Shown piece after piece: positions 7,669 to 16,333 of a stretch of DNA of 64,000 nt. Within the stretch, counting starts at the first letter, position 1, and each line of letters begins with the position of its first letter. A program made the position numbers and the translations under genes. Source of the DNA: JBCAXA01 sp039183535 (GTDB lineage: Bacteria; Pseudomonadota; Gammaproteobacteria; Steroidobacterales; Woeseiaceae); contig JBCDBO010000006.1 of assembly GCA_039183535.1 (NCBI GenBank), positions 1 to 64,000 of the forward strand. Reading direction: 5' to 3'. The notes under the pieces were generated by a model. It was not told the origin of the DNA, searched no databases, and was given only the letters and a program-made list of their open reading frames with translations.

Positions 7669-9549
7669 TTACGAACCTGTCAGTGCACGCAGCGCCGCTT
7701 CGTTGCCAAGTCGCTCCGCAATGTCGGCAGCGTTGCGGCGCGCCGCATTAACAGCTCGTTTATCGGCACCGAATGCCAGCAAGGTGTCGATCGCATTTCC
7801 ATCGTTACGAAATGCAGCCAGGATGAGCGCGGTTTGCCCGAAGGAATTTCGCCGATTGAGATCGACGTTGCCGCGGGCGAGCACTTCGATAACGCCGTAG
7901 CGGCGCGCCTCGAGCGCCGTCATCAACGGTGTATAACCCCGCGAGTTTTCTAAATTCGCATCAGCACCGCGATCGAGCAAGCGACGCACCACATCCACGT
8001 GACCGCGTTCGCTCGCGCGATGTAACGCACTGCTGCCACTTCGATCGACCGATGCCACATCGGCCCCGGCGGCTAGCAGCGTTTCAGTGATGCCGGAATG
8101 GCCACCGTCAGCCGCGAACCACAGGGCGCTGCGGCGCTGACGATCGAGCGCACTGACCGGAACGCCGGCGGCAATCAGACGTGCCGCTACAACGTCGTGG
8201 CCGTTGGCCGCGGCAAACATCAACGCAGACGTGGCACCGTTGGCCGTCGGCTCGGTTGCTCCAGGAAGGCTGAGGGCGACTTCTACCGTGGCTGGATCGG
8301 CACTGCTTGCGGTATGGAACAACAGCCGCTCCGCCAAGCCAACGCTTTGGCCACCGTTGCGCTCCAGCAACAATGCGAGTGCCTCGGCTTGACCCGCAAC
8401 CGCCGCATGCGCCATCGCTGTTAGCCCGTCTTGGTCCGTTACGGTCTGCGAACCGGCGTTATCCAACAGGAAGTCAATAACGTCGAGGTAGCCCCGCCGA
8501 GCCGCCATCATCAGCGCGGTACGACCTTCGCCATTGGCGGCGTTAATGGCCGTTCCGTCTCGCAGCTTGCGCCGCAATGTCGCAAGCTCACCGCGCTCGG
8601 CGGCGATAAACCACAATGATCGGCCATTGACCGGTCGTGACAAGTCGCGTAGCTCGTGCAGTGACACCGCGGCGAATCGGGCCGGTAAGGTGGCACCGGC
8701 GCGGCGCAGCGAAGCGGCAAGTCGCCTGTCGTCGCGACGACTGGCCAACGCCAACGCACTCATGCCACGACCATTAGTGATCGTAAAATCAGCGTCGGCA
8801 TCGATGAGAAGGTCGAGTATCGGAAGAGCTTCGTATCGTGCAGCGAGATGGAGTGCGGTGTTGCCATGCGTATCTTGATGATCGACCAATGCGCCAGCGC
8901 TTAGTAGTCTTGCCACAACATCGGTCGTTTGCGCACGTATCGCTTTCATCAGAGCAGTCTCACCGGTTCGATCAGTTGCGTTCACGTTGGCGTTAGCGAC
9001 GAGCAGCGCGTCGACGGCGCTGAGATGATCGAACTCGGCCGCCTCCATTAGCGCAGTTCGCCCATTGGTGCCGCTTGAGTCGATCGGCGCTCCGGCGCCA
9101 AGCAGCGCTCGAATATCATCGGTAAGGCCTCGAGCGGCCGCAATGCGCAGCGCTTCTCCAGCCTCCAATGCATCCATCAACGCAAGCGCCAGCGGCTCCC
9201 ACTCATTGGCTAACGCAGTCTCTGCACCGGCGTGGCCCGCCGCGGCCGCCGCTTCGTACAACGCCATGGCTTTGTCGCGATCGCGAGCGACGCCCTGCCC
9301 TCGAGCATGCAGCCCGGCGAGCAGGTAGCTCGCCTCAGGATCCGTTGCCGCATGTTGTTGTAACAGCGTCGCGGCCTCGGCGAAGTCCTTGCGCTTGATC
9401 GCCGCGCGAGCGGTATCGGTGTCGGCGAATGCAGACGCACACACCAACAAGCTGACGGTAGCGACGAATATGCCGGACAACTGACGAACATTCGTAGACG
9501 AAAACACGTGTGGCGATAACCCGCGGCGCGACGCTGAAACGCGACACAT
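7669..9549 (-). CDS. Exported Sel1/ankyrin-repeat protein
   Basis: 626 residues from ATG 9549. The frame is open up to GTG 9615, but that start overlaps a CRP-like palindrome and adds 22 residues before the signal peptide; GTG 9507 is another candidate, directly ahead of VRQLSGIFVATVSLLVCAS. A signal peptide is cleaved after about ASAFA. One or two Sel1-like/TPR units follow (LLAGLHARGQGVARDRDKAM). Then come about 14 ankyrin repeats in two blocks, with typical GRTALMEAAEFDHLSAVDAL and GNTALHLAARYEALPILDLL cores. It is probably a periplasmic or surface protein-binding scaffold. It is transcribed divergently from the cytochrome operon. Confidence 0.85.
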   Translation of the reverse strand: MCRVSASRRGLSPHVFSSTNVRQLSGIFVATVSLLVCASAFADTDTARAAIKRKDFAEAATLLQQHAATDPEASYLLAGLHARGQGVARDRDKAMALYEAAAAAGHAGAETALANEWEPLALALMDALEAGEALRIAAARGLTDDIRALLGAGAPIDSSGTNGRTALMEAAEFDHLSAVDALLVANANVNATDRTGETALMKAIRAQTTDVVARLLSAGALVDHQDTHGNTALHLAARYEALPILDLLIDADADFTITNGRGMSALALASRRDDRRLAASLRRAGATLPARFAAVSLHELRDLSRPVNGRSLWFIAAERGELATLRRKLRDGTAINAANGEGRTALMMAARRGYLDVIDFLLDNAGSQTVTDQDGLTAMAHAAVAGQAEALALLLERNGGQSVGLAERLLFHTASSADPATVEVALSLPGATEPTANGATSALMFAAANGHDVVAARLIAAGVPVSALDRQRRSALWFAADGGHSGITETLLAAGADVASVDRSGSSALHRASERGHVDVVRRLLDRGADANLENSRGYTPLMTALEARRYGVIEVLARGNVDLNRRNSFGQTALILAAFRNDGNAIDTLLAFGADKRAVNAARRNAADIAERLGNEAALRALTGS

Positions 9550-9588
9550 CGCACTGTATGCCGGCTTCGCTTCAATGAGCGCGAACCA

Positions 9589-9616
9589 GGTCACAACTTT
9601 TGTGACCTCAGTCACT
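9589..9616. promoter_or_regulatory. CRP-like site between divergent ankyrin and cytochrome genes
   Basis: TGTGACCTCAGTCACT at 9601-9616 fits TGTGA-N6-TCACA with one end mismatch. It overlaps a second inverted repeat, GGTCACAA-N3-TTGTGACC (9589-9607). It lies 60 bases before GTG 9677 of the cytochrome operon and about 50 before ATG 9549 of the ankyrin gene, so it could control both. Confidence 0.6.
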
Positions 9617-9676
9617 ATTGGCGCTGGACCCAGTCGGTATCGTGCTTTTTGTTAACTGGTATTGGGAACTACCAAC

Positions 9677-10069
9677 GTGATCACGCCCGTGAGATTTCTG
9701 ATTCTCGTCGCGGCAAGCCTCTGTATTGCGGCCTGCGGGGACAGCTCTACGCCGTCGAAGTCCGCCGCCCTGCAAGCACATGTCGCGGCGGATAAGGACA
9801 ACTGGTCGGTTGTCGCACGCCCGCTGACGGCACAACGGCAACCGGCTAGCGACAAACCGATTCCATCCGTACGCTCGCTGCTCGCTCGACTAGAAGCCCG
9901 TGTTGCAGCTGATCCCGATGATGCTGGGCAGTGGACCTTACTGGCGCAGTCGTACATGCATCTCGGCCAGCACACCGATGCCGAACGCGCCATCAATCGT
10001 GCGATTGAGTTGGGCGTCGACGAGCAACAACTGCGCACCCAAGTCGCTCTGGCAACGCGGGAGCCGTAA
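9677..10069 (+). CDS. TPR lipoprotein, first gene of the multiheme operon
   Basis: About 130 residues from GTG 9677 (TTG 9662 and GTG 9689 are also in frame). The signal sequence RFLILVAASLCIAACGDS has a clear lipobox (IAAC), so the product is lipid-anchored. The C-terminal half holds a TPR motif (ADPDDAGQWTLLAQSYMHLG then HTDAERAINRAIELG), similar to the CcmH/NrfG C-terminal TPR that helps present apocytochrome c to the heme lyase. Given the 28 CXXCH motifs encoded just downstream, a role in cytochrome assembly or complex scaffolding is a reasonable inference but not shown. ATG 10078 of the next gene follows after 8 bases. Confidence 0.7.
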   Translation: MITPVRFLILVAASLCIAACGDSSTPSKSAALQAHVAADKDNWSVVARPLTAQRQPASDKPIPSVRSLLARLEARVAADPDDAGQWTLLAQSYMHLGQHTDAERAINRAIELGVDEQQLRTQVALATREP

Positions 10070-10077
10070 CTGCGCTC

Positions 10078-10992
10078 ATGGCCGCGAACGCATCCACAGC
10101 CCGACGCGGCGGTGGCGCAGAGGCGTCTCCGTCGATCACGCAGCGCATAAAATCGCTGTCATCGCCGCTGTTGTGGTTTAGTTTTGCTGCGCTTGCACTA
10201 TGGGTTGGCTGGAACGGTAAAGACACGCGGCGACTGTTCGCCGATGAGGGCCTTGGCTACGCCCTCGGTATTGTCGGCACGATTCTGATACTGATTCTGC
10301 TCGTTTACCCAGTTAGGAAGCGTTTCCGTTGGCTGCGTGTCATCGGCTCGGTGAAAAACTGGTTTCAAGTGCACATGACGCTCGGCGTCATCTCGACGCT
10401 GACCATTCTCTATCACTGCAACTTTGCCTTTGGCTCGCTAAACAGCTCGCTTGCACTGGTCTCGCTACTTCTCGTTGCCGGTAGCGGCATTATCGGGCGC
10501 TTCTTGTACGCCAAAATTCACCACGGCTTGTTTGGTCGCAAGAAACAACTGAAAGAGCTGTTGAGTGGTGTCAAATTGTCCGCCGACGAATCGGCTGGCG
10601 CCGCTCAATTTGTGCCCGGCATGATGCAAGCGGTCGCCAAATTTGACCGGCAGGTGCTGCAGCCGCCGAAGACCATCGCCGAGAGTGCGGCGCTACCGTT
10701 TAAGTTGATGATCTCTACCCGGCGCGGCTACCGCGAGATTATGCAGCTCGTGTCGTTGCAGCTCGAACTACAAGCTGGCCAAAACCCGGTTGTCGCCCAG
10801 CACCGCAAACGGCTCGAGAAAGCTTGCGCGAAATACCTGAAAAAGCACCTTCGCCACGTGCGCCGAGTGGCCGAGTTTGCCGCCTACGAGAAGTTGTTCG
10901 CGCTGTGGCATAAAGTGCATCTGCCATTCTTTGGTTTGCTTATTGCGACGGCGATCGTCCACGTTTTCGCCGTCCACTTTTACTCCGTGTGA
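10078..10992 (+). CDS. Membrane b-type-cytochrome-like protein of the multiheme operon
   Basis: 304 residues. About five membrane segments: around 33-50, 62-80, 99-121, 125-145 and 279-301. A basic soluble loop of about 130 residues separates helices 4 and 5. His residues sit at membrane ends in pairs that could ligate b hemes: NWFQVHMTLG and ILYHCNF in the third segment, then ALWHKVHLPFFG and AIVHVFAVHF in the last. The pattern resembles cytochrome b561/ferric-reductase-like membrane proteins. Probable job: pass electrons from the quinone pool to the periplasmic cytochrome encoded next, which overlaps it by GTGA. The family name is uncertain; heme binding is inferred from the His pattern only. 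Confidence 0.7.
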   Translation: MAANASTARRGGGAEASPSITQRIKSLSSPLLWFSFAALALWVGWNGKDTRRLFADEGLGYALGIVGTILILILLVYPVRKRFRWLRVIGSVKNWFQVHMTLGVISTLTILYHCNFAFGSLNSSLALVSLLLVAGSGIIGRFLYAKIHHGLFGRKKQLKELLSGVKLSADESAGAAQFVPGMMQAVAKFDRQVLQPPKTIAESAALPFKLMISTRRGYREIMQLVSLQLELQAGQNPVVAQHRKRLEKACAKYLKKHLRHVRRVAEFAAYEKLFALWHKVHLPFFGLLIATAIVHVFAVHFYSV

Positions 10993-12548
10993 GTAGGGCG
11001 ATGGCCGCTGTGACGCTTCGCCATGTAGCTGCTGCTGCACTCCTTTGTCTTTTAACGATCCCGGCCCAGGCGCAGCTGTCGCGCTTAGTAATGCCCGGTA
11101 AGACCGTGGAAGCGCATGCGGATATTGAAAGTCAATGCGGCGCATGCCATTCGGGTAACAGTGAAGCGGTACAAAATTCTTTGTGCCTCGATTGCCATAC
11201 CGACGTTAGCGACGACATTTCCGGCGAGCTGGGCTTTCACGGTCGGTTTGAGTCTGCTGTTCGAAACGACTGCGTAAACTGCCACAGCGATCACCTGGGT
11301 CGCGACGCCGATATTGTCGGGCTGAACGGCGGCACGTTCTCGCACCGTTTCTCGGACTTCCCGCTCGACGGCTCGCACGCGAGCGCGCCGTGTGGTGCTT
11401 GCCATACGCCGGGCGATTCGCACCGGAGCGCATCGACGGCCTGTGTCGACTGCCATCGTGACGACGATGCACACCGCGACGGTCTCGGACAGGTTTGCGC
11501 GGACTGCCACGAGTCGACTGTTTGGTCGAGCGTTCGCTTCGACCATACCGAGTTTGGTTTCAATCTCGTCGGTGGGCACGATGACGTCGTCTGCCAGGAC
11601 TGTCACCGCGACTTTGAATTCGATAATGCGCCGAAAAGTTGTAATGGCTGCCACGCAGTCGATGACGTGCACGCCGGCAACAAGGGAACCAATTGCGGCA
11701 GTTGCCACTCCGTCAACGCCTGGTCGGGTATCAGCTTCAATCACTTCGCCGAGACGGGCTTTGCTTTAACGGCCGGTCACAATGGACTCGCCTGCGAGGC
11801 CTGCCACTCGCAGCCAGACTATAAAGACGCCGAGTCATCCTGCGTTAGTTGCCACGCCCCCGACGACCACCACCAAGGGCGGAACGGCACGACGTGTGAC
11901 GATTGCCACAGCACGGTGACCTGGCCTGACTACGAGTTTGATCACAGCGAAACCGGCTTTGATTTAGACGGACGACACGCCGATGTCACCTGTACTGGCT
12001 GTCATCGTGAGGAGCGCGCCGACCAAGCACCGACCGACTGTATCGGCTGCCATCAAGCCGACGATGTACATGCTGGGCAACTAACAGACGGTTGCGGCAA
12101 CTGTCACGAGGCAGCGGATTGGGCCGCACCGTTGGCATTCGATCATGACCTCAGTACGTTCCCGCTGATCGGTCTACACGCAACAACCGCCTGTGGCGCA
12201 TGCCACGAATCGCAACGCTTCCACGATGCCGGTAATGTCTGCATCGATTGCCACACCGAAGACGACCCTCATGAGGGTAGCCTGGGTGAGACCTGCTCCA
12301 GTTGCCACAATGCCAATGATTGGGCTGTCTGGTCGTTCAATCACAACACTCAGACCGATTTCCCGCTGACCGGCTCGCATGCGACAACAGACTGCGGGGG
12401 CTGTCACGGCGACTCGAACGTGGCCTTGTCGGCCACTCCGGTCGACTGCGTGTCCTGTCACCGTCGCGACGATCCGCATAACGGCGAATTTGGACCTCGC
12501 TGCGATCAATGCCATACGACTGGCGAGTTCGCGGAGCGGCGGCGGTGA
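10989..12548 (+). CDS. 21-heme c-type cytochrome
   Basis: 519 residues from GTG 10989 (overlaps the previous stop; ATG 11001 also possible) with a signal peptide ending near IPAQA. I count 21 CXXCH motifs. The first three (CGACH, CLDCH, CVNCH) form an N-terminal cluster. The other 18 fall in six tandem units of about 65-67 residues, each with three hemes. Each unit starts with F-[DNS]-H, a Thr/Gly/Phe stretch and G-x-H before its first CXXCH, and has a D-D-x-H before its third; these His are candidate distal ligands. No substrate-binding domain is seen, so it is most likely an electron wire in the periplasm or across the outer membrane. Confidence 0.92.
   Translation: MSRAMAAVTLRHVAAAALLCLLTIPAQAQLSRLVMPGKTVEAHADIESQCGACHSGNSEAVQNSLCLDCHTDVSDDISGELGFHGRFESAVRNDCVNCHSDHLGRDADIVGLNGGTFSHRFSDFPLDGSHASAPCGACHTPGDSHRSASTACVDCHRDDDAHRDGLGQVCADCHESTVWSSVRFDHTEFGFNLVGGHDDVVCQDCHRDFEFDNAPKSCNGCHAVDDVHAGNKGTNCGSCHSVNAWSGISFNHFAETGFALTAGHNGLACEACHSQPDYKDAESSCVSCHAPDDHHQGRNGTTCDDCHSTVTWPDYEFDHSETGFDLDGRHADVTCTGCHREERADQAPTDCIGCHQADDVHAGQLTDGCGNCHEAADWAAPLAFDHDLSTFPLIGLHATTACGACHESQRFHDAGNVCIDCHTEDDPHEGSLGETCSSCHNANDWAVWSFNHNTQTDFPLTGSHATTDCGGCHGDSNVALSATPVDCVSCHRRDDPHNGEFGPRCDQCHTTGEFAERRR
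11337..12545 (+). repeat. Six tandem tri-heme units in the 21-heme cytochrome
   Basis: Units begin at FSHRF (residue 117), FDHTE, FNHFA, FDHSE, FDHDL and FNHNT, each about 65-67 residues with three CXXCH motifs at matching positions. A further copy of the unit start (FDHDTTSFRLEGSH) opens the mature part of the next gene, so the array continues across the gene boundary. Confidence 0.85.
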
Positions 12549-13225
12549 GTCGGTGGCCGCTTCTCTCGCTGTTGTTGCTCGCGTCCGCCGCTAACGCGCA
12601 GAGCATCATTCGCTCAGATTTCGACCACGACACGACGAGTTTCCGCCTAGAAGGCAGCCACACCGTCGCGCAGTGCAGTGATTGTCACGGTCGCGGCATA
12701 TTTTCAGGCACACCGCAGACGTGCGATGGCTGCCACACCACCGTCAGTCAGGTTCGAGCTAGCGCGAAGCCTGCATTTCATATCCAAAGTTCGAATACCT
12801 GCGAGACCTGCCACACGGAGTTTGCCTGGATTCCGGTACAACGCGTCGATCATTACGAAGTGATCGGTAGCTGCCAGAGCTGTCACAACAATCGCGTAGC
12901 CGCCGGTAAACCGCGAAATCACATCCCAACCAACGCCGACTGCGACGTCTGCCATCGGACCTCGGTGTTTGAGCTGGCGGTGTTTAGCCACGATGGCATC
13001 GTTGCGGGCTGCGTGGGCTGCCATAACAACATCATCGTTGCCGGTAAGCCGGCCGATCATATTCCAGCACCCGACACCTGTGAGGACTGCCACAACGTTA
13101 ACTCGTGGTCGTTCCTGACGACTCTGCCAAACCGCCTTGGCCGGAACAGCCGCTCGCCGCTGCTAAGCGGCCCATTCGCACTCCGATCGGTGGGTCCTGA
13201 TCGCCCAGACGAGGACCGACGATGA
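12545..13225 (+). CDS. 7-heme c-type cytochrome
   Basis: 226 residues. GTG 12545 is chosen because it overlaps the previous stop (GTGA) and places a good signal peptide (WPLLSLLLLASAANAQ) at the N terminus. Seven CXXCH motifs: CSDCH, CDGCH, CETCH, CQSCH, CDVCH, CVGCH, CEDCH. The mature N terminus repeats the F-D-H...G-S-H unit of the 21-heme protein. The second half has a different repeat with A-G-K-P-x-[ND]-H-I-P between hemes (twice), similar to octaheme/NapC-type spacer motifs. The C-terminal 40 residues are Arg/Ser/Pro-rich and heme-free. It probably docks on the 21-heme protein, extending the wire towards the barrel encoded next. Confidence 0.9.
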   Translation: MSRWPLLSLLLLASAANAQSIIRSDFDHDTTSFRLEGSHTVAQCSDCHGRGIFSGTPQTCDGCHTTVSQVRASAKPAFHIQSSNTCETCHTEFAWIPVQRVDHYEVIGSCQSCHNNRVAAGKPRNHIPTNADCDVCHRTSVFELAVFSHDGIVAGCVGCHNNIIVAGKPADHIPAPDTCEDCHNVNSWSFLTTLPNRLGRNSRSPLLSGPFALRSVGPDRPDEDRR

Positions 13226-15780
13226 GGACGCCGGTTCGATATTGGCTCACTTTTCTCGTCGTATTGACCGGCGGCGTCTGCGCCTCGCCGCCGGCATCGG
13301 CGCAATTCCTCATTGAAGGCCAAGCCATTGAAAATATTTTGGTCTCGAAGCAAGACGATGAGGCTATCGTGCGAATCTTGCCGACCTGCCGGATGCGCTA
13401 CCTGGTGCACTCGCCGCCGAAGGGTGGCTCCAGTGTGCGGATTCGGGTCACATTAGGCCGTGATTGCGCTGATGCGTTTGACGCGACCGTCTCAGAAAGT
13501 TTCGAACCGGCTGGACGCGACACCGCTAGTCTGATCAATGTCACGTTCGATGCCGTCAGCCGATGGAACGGGAACATAACGCTGAATTTTTCGCGGCCGA
13601 GAACCTTCACGGTAGCGCCGGGCGAGAACGGCTGGATTGAGGTCCGACTCGATGACAGCCGTGAAGCGGTCGAGTTTGCCGACGCCGTACCGGATCCGCT
13701 GCCGACGGCGCCGTCGCCGGTTACGACACCGGTTGAGCGCATCGAGGAAAAACGCGCGCGTGGTCCAGCTGCGAATCTCGGTCCGTCACTGAGTAGTAGC
13801 TGGGGAGAAGACGGCGAAATTGTCGCCATACACGTCGGTATCTTCGCCGATGCGCGCGATGCCTTACTCGTCCTGCTAACCGATTATCCAGACTTATCGG
13901 TGACGACAAAATCGCTGACGGTCAGCGGCCGCGAGTGGACCGAGGTATTGGTGGGCCCGTTTATCGATTCCGAAAAAGCAGCGGCCGTGTGGGAGCCGTT
14001 ACGTAACCGATTCCCCGATAGCTGGATTCGAATCGTGCCGCAATTCGATGGCGAGGTGCCCGATCGCCAAGCGCTCATCGGCGACGGTGCGGTGGCGACA
14101 GCGGTCGTCGCTGGGCAGACGCTATCGGCGGCAGCCCTCGCCGAACGGATGCGGCTCGCGCGCGAAGCAATGCTGGCGCAGAACTACAGCCTTGCGATAA
14201 GCAACTACCGCGATGTACTCGCCGTTGATGCACACCCGCATCGCGCGACGGCACGCGAATACTTGGGTGTTGCGTTCGAACGTAGCCAACAACGCCGCGA
14301 GGCCGAAGCGGAGTACCGAGCGTGGCTTATTGAATTCGGTGAAGTCGATCCGGCCGGCCAAGCACGGGTCAGCGCCCGATTAACAGGGCTCGAAAACGCG
14401 ACCGCGCAAGCGCAGCAAGGCGTGTTCGATATTGTTGCCACCAACACTGCCGCTCCGCGGACCACATGGCGCGGTGGGGTTTCGCAGGTCTTTCGGCGCG
14501 ATGTCTCGCAGTTCGTTGACGACGGTGCCGGCCGGCTTACCGCGTCGGCGCTCTATAACTACGCCGACATCGCGGTATCACACCGTAGCGATCGATTTGA
14601 TGCACTGGCCCGGTTCTCTGGGAGTTTCGTCTTCGATGCCAACGACGAAGCGCGCTTAAGTCGCGACCTTGGCTGGGTGTCCGACGCGTTCCTGCGTGTC
14701 ACCGACAACGAATGGGGAATCGACGCGACCGTGGGCAGACAGCGAACCAACGGTGCGGGCGTATTAACGCGCTTTGACGGTCTCAATGTCGATTACCGTT
14801 GGCGCGATGGCATCACCGTCGGCGGCGTCGTCGGTGTACCGATCGATACCGCTCGTTTCGCCGCCAATCGAAATCGCTTGCTGTACGGCGGCAACGTTGA
14901 GTTCGCGGGAGTTCTGCCGGACACCGACGCAACGGTCTACGCCATCGCGCAGACGGTCGATGGTGTTTCTGACCGTGAGGCCATCGGCGCCGAAGCGTTC
15001 TACGCCAATGGTGTCGTCTCGGCGACAGCTTTGGTTGACTTCGATGTTTCGTACAACGTCCTGAATACGTTTCTGCTCAGCGCCGACTGGCAGCTAAATA
15101 CGTCGCTGTCCATCAATGCCATGTTTGAGGTCGGTCGTAATCCGGCGATCACGACGCGCAACGCGCTTTCCGGGCAGACGGCACGAACCGTCGATGGTTT
15201 GCTCGACGATTTTCGCGAGGGTCAAATCCGTACGCTCGCGCTCGATCGCACACCGGAGGCGGCGAACTTTGCGCTCGGCGCCAACTACGCGTGGACAGAC
15301 CGCACCCAACTCTCGATCGACTTCGCCTCGCGCGAAACAGACGGAGCGCCCGGCTCCGGTGGTGCGGCTACGATACCGGCCACCGGCCGACAAACCTGGT
15401 TAATCGGTACTCTGACGACCACCAGTTTTTGGCGCGATGGCGATCTGACACGTCTGCAGTTGCGCCTTGACGACACGCAAACCCAATCGGCGACTCGGCT
15501 AACTCTAGAAACGCGAATCCCGCTCCGCGGGTTTCGAATTAACCCGTTAATCCACGTCATTCAGCGAGATATCGTAGCCGATGGCTCACAGCAACTCGTC
15601 ATAGAGCCGGTTGTGCGTGTGTTCTACCGATGGCGCGAGAATCTCTTGTTCGAATTAGAAGCGGGTGGGCGCTACTCCAGTCGTGAGTTGGCGCCGGGTG
15701 TTTTCGATCCGTTTATCAGCGATGGCGAGGAGGAGCTGCTCGGCTCCTATATCAATGTCGGCTATCGGTGGGAGTTCTAG
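13222..15780 (+). CDS. AMIN/SPOR/TPR outer-membrane beta-barrel protein
   Basis: 852 residues; ATG 13222 overlaps the previous stop. A signal peptide ends near ASPPASA. An AMIN-like beta domain (about 35-155) has two Cys (LPTCRM and GRDC) that may form a disulfide. A Pro-rich linker leads to a SPOR-like fold (about 205-275, VAIHVGIFADARDA to DSWIRIVPQF). A TPR pair follows (about 310-385). The rest (about 410-852) is a run of alternating strands ending in GYRWEF, with the terminal Phe typical of Bam-inserted barrels. It is not an MtrB/PioB relative by eye, but position in the operon suggests the same role: a barrel that lets cytochrome reach the surface. Confidence 0.75.
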   Translation: MRTPVRYWLTFLVVLTGGVCASPPASAQFLIEGQAIENILVSKQDDEAIVRILPTCRMRYLVHSPPKGGSSVRIRVTLGRDCADAFDATVSESFEPAGRDTASLINVTFDAVSRWNGNITLNFSRPRTFTVAPGENGWIEVRLDDSREAVEFADAVPDPLPTAPSPVTTPVERIEEKRARGPAANLGPSLSSSWGEDGEIVAIHVGIFADARDALLVLLTDYPDLSVTTKSLTVSGREWTEVLVGPFIDSEKAAAVWEPLRNRFPDSWIRIVPQFDGEVPDRQALIGDGAVATAVVAGQTLSAAALAERMRLAREAMLAQNYSLAISNYRDVLAVDAHPHRATAREYLGVAFERSQQRREAEAEYRAWLIEFGEVDPAGQARVSARLTGLENATAQAQQGVFDIVATNTAAPRTTWRGGVSQVFRRDVSQFVDDGAGRLTASALYNYADIAVSHRSDRFDALARFSGSFVFDANDEARLSRDLGWVSDAFLRVTDNEWGIDATVGRQRTNGAGVLTRFDGLNVDYRWRDGITVGGVVGVPIDTARFAANRNRLLYGGNVEFAGVLPDTDATVYAIAQTVDGVSDREAIGAEAFYANGVVSATALVDFDVSYNVLNTFLLSADWQLNTSLSINAMFEVGRNPAITTRNALSGQTARTVDGLLDDFREGQIRTLALDRTPEAANFALGANYAWTDRTQLSIDFASRETDGAPGSGGAATIPATGRQTWLIGTLTTTSFWRDGDLTRLQLRLDDTQTQSATRLTLETRIPLRGFRINPLIHVIQRDIVADGSQQLVIEPVVRVFYRWRENLLFELEAGGRYSSRELAPGVFDPFISDGEEELLGSYINVGYRWEF

Positions 15781-15781
15781 G

Positions 15782-16333
15782 ATGCCCCTGCGACTAGCTA
15801 TTGCGCTGCTATTGCTATCGATTGGCGCTTGCAGCGGCCAAATCCGTTTACTCGACGAGGTCGATACCGGCGGCGGCGTTACCCACATTAAGCCGCGGGA
15901 GCCGCTGACGTTCGTCGCCAAACAACCGGGGTACGCCGTGCCGGGAGCCGACTATGTGTTTGTTGCCCCGGTGGCCGTCAGTCGGCGTGGCCGCTTGAAG
16001 CACTACCTGTGGCTTGGCGCGCGCTCGACCATCGATCGCCGCCTGATCGGCGTACCGGTACCAAACGTTACTTCAATTGTTGTCATTGCCGATGAGCAAC
16101 CGATACGACTCGACCTGGAACCGTGGGAGAACGCATCGCAAGCACCGGCGTTTTCGCCGGGACTGATCGTTACCGATACGTTAGCGGCCCGCGTAACGAC
16201 GAGCCAATTACGCTGGCTTGCGAAAGCGAGCACGGTCAGCATCGTACTGGTGGACGCTGCCGGTCGCGAAACACGCTTCGATGCGAACCAAGATACGCAA
16301 GCCGTCTTTGGTGCGTTTAACAGCTCCCCGTAA
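15782..16333 (+). CDS. Small lipoprotein ending the multiheme operon
   Basis: 183 residues from ATG 15782, one base after the barrel stop. A longer in-frame version would begin inside the barrel gene and lacks a signal. MPLRLAIALLLLSIGAC gives a lipobox with Cys17. The mature part is mostly beta (GADYVFVAPVAVSRRG, VTSIVVIADEQPIRLDLEPW). No known domain is recognised. Location suggests an accessory lipoprotein of the barrel-cytochrome complex, in the way barrels often have a lipoprotein partner. Confidence 0.75.
   Translation: MPLRLAIALLLLSIGACSGQIRLLDEVDTGGGVTHIKPREPLTFVAKQPGYAVPGADYVFVAPVAVSRRGRLKHYLWLGARSTIDRRLIGVPVPNVTSIVVIADEQPIRLDLEPWENASQAPAFSPGLIVTDTLAARVTTSQLRWLAKASTVSIVLVDAAGRETRFDANQDTQAVFGAFNSSP

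Noticed and set aside
9549..9615. GTG 9615 as start of the ankyrin gene
   Set aside because: It lies on the CRP-like palindrome and adds a non-conserved tail before the signal peptide; ATG 9549 or GTG 9507 fit better.
12509..12544. Earlier start of the 7-heme cytochrome
   Set aside because: It would add a hydrophilic stretch before the signal peptide; GTG 12545 overlaps the previous stop.
15665..15781. Extended N terminus of the small lipoprotein
   Set aside because: It lies inside the barrel gene and would bury the lipobox signal peptide.
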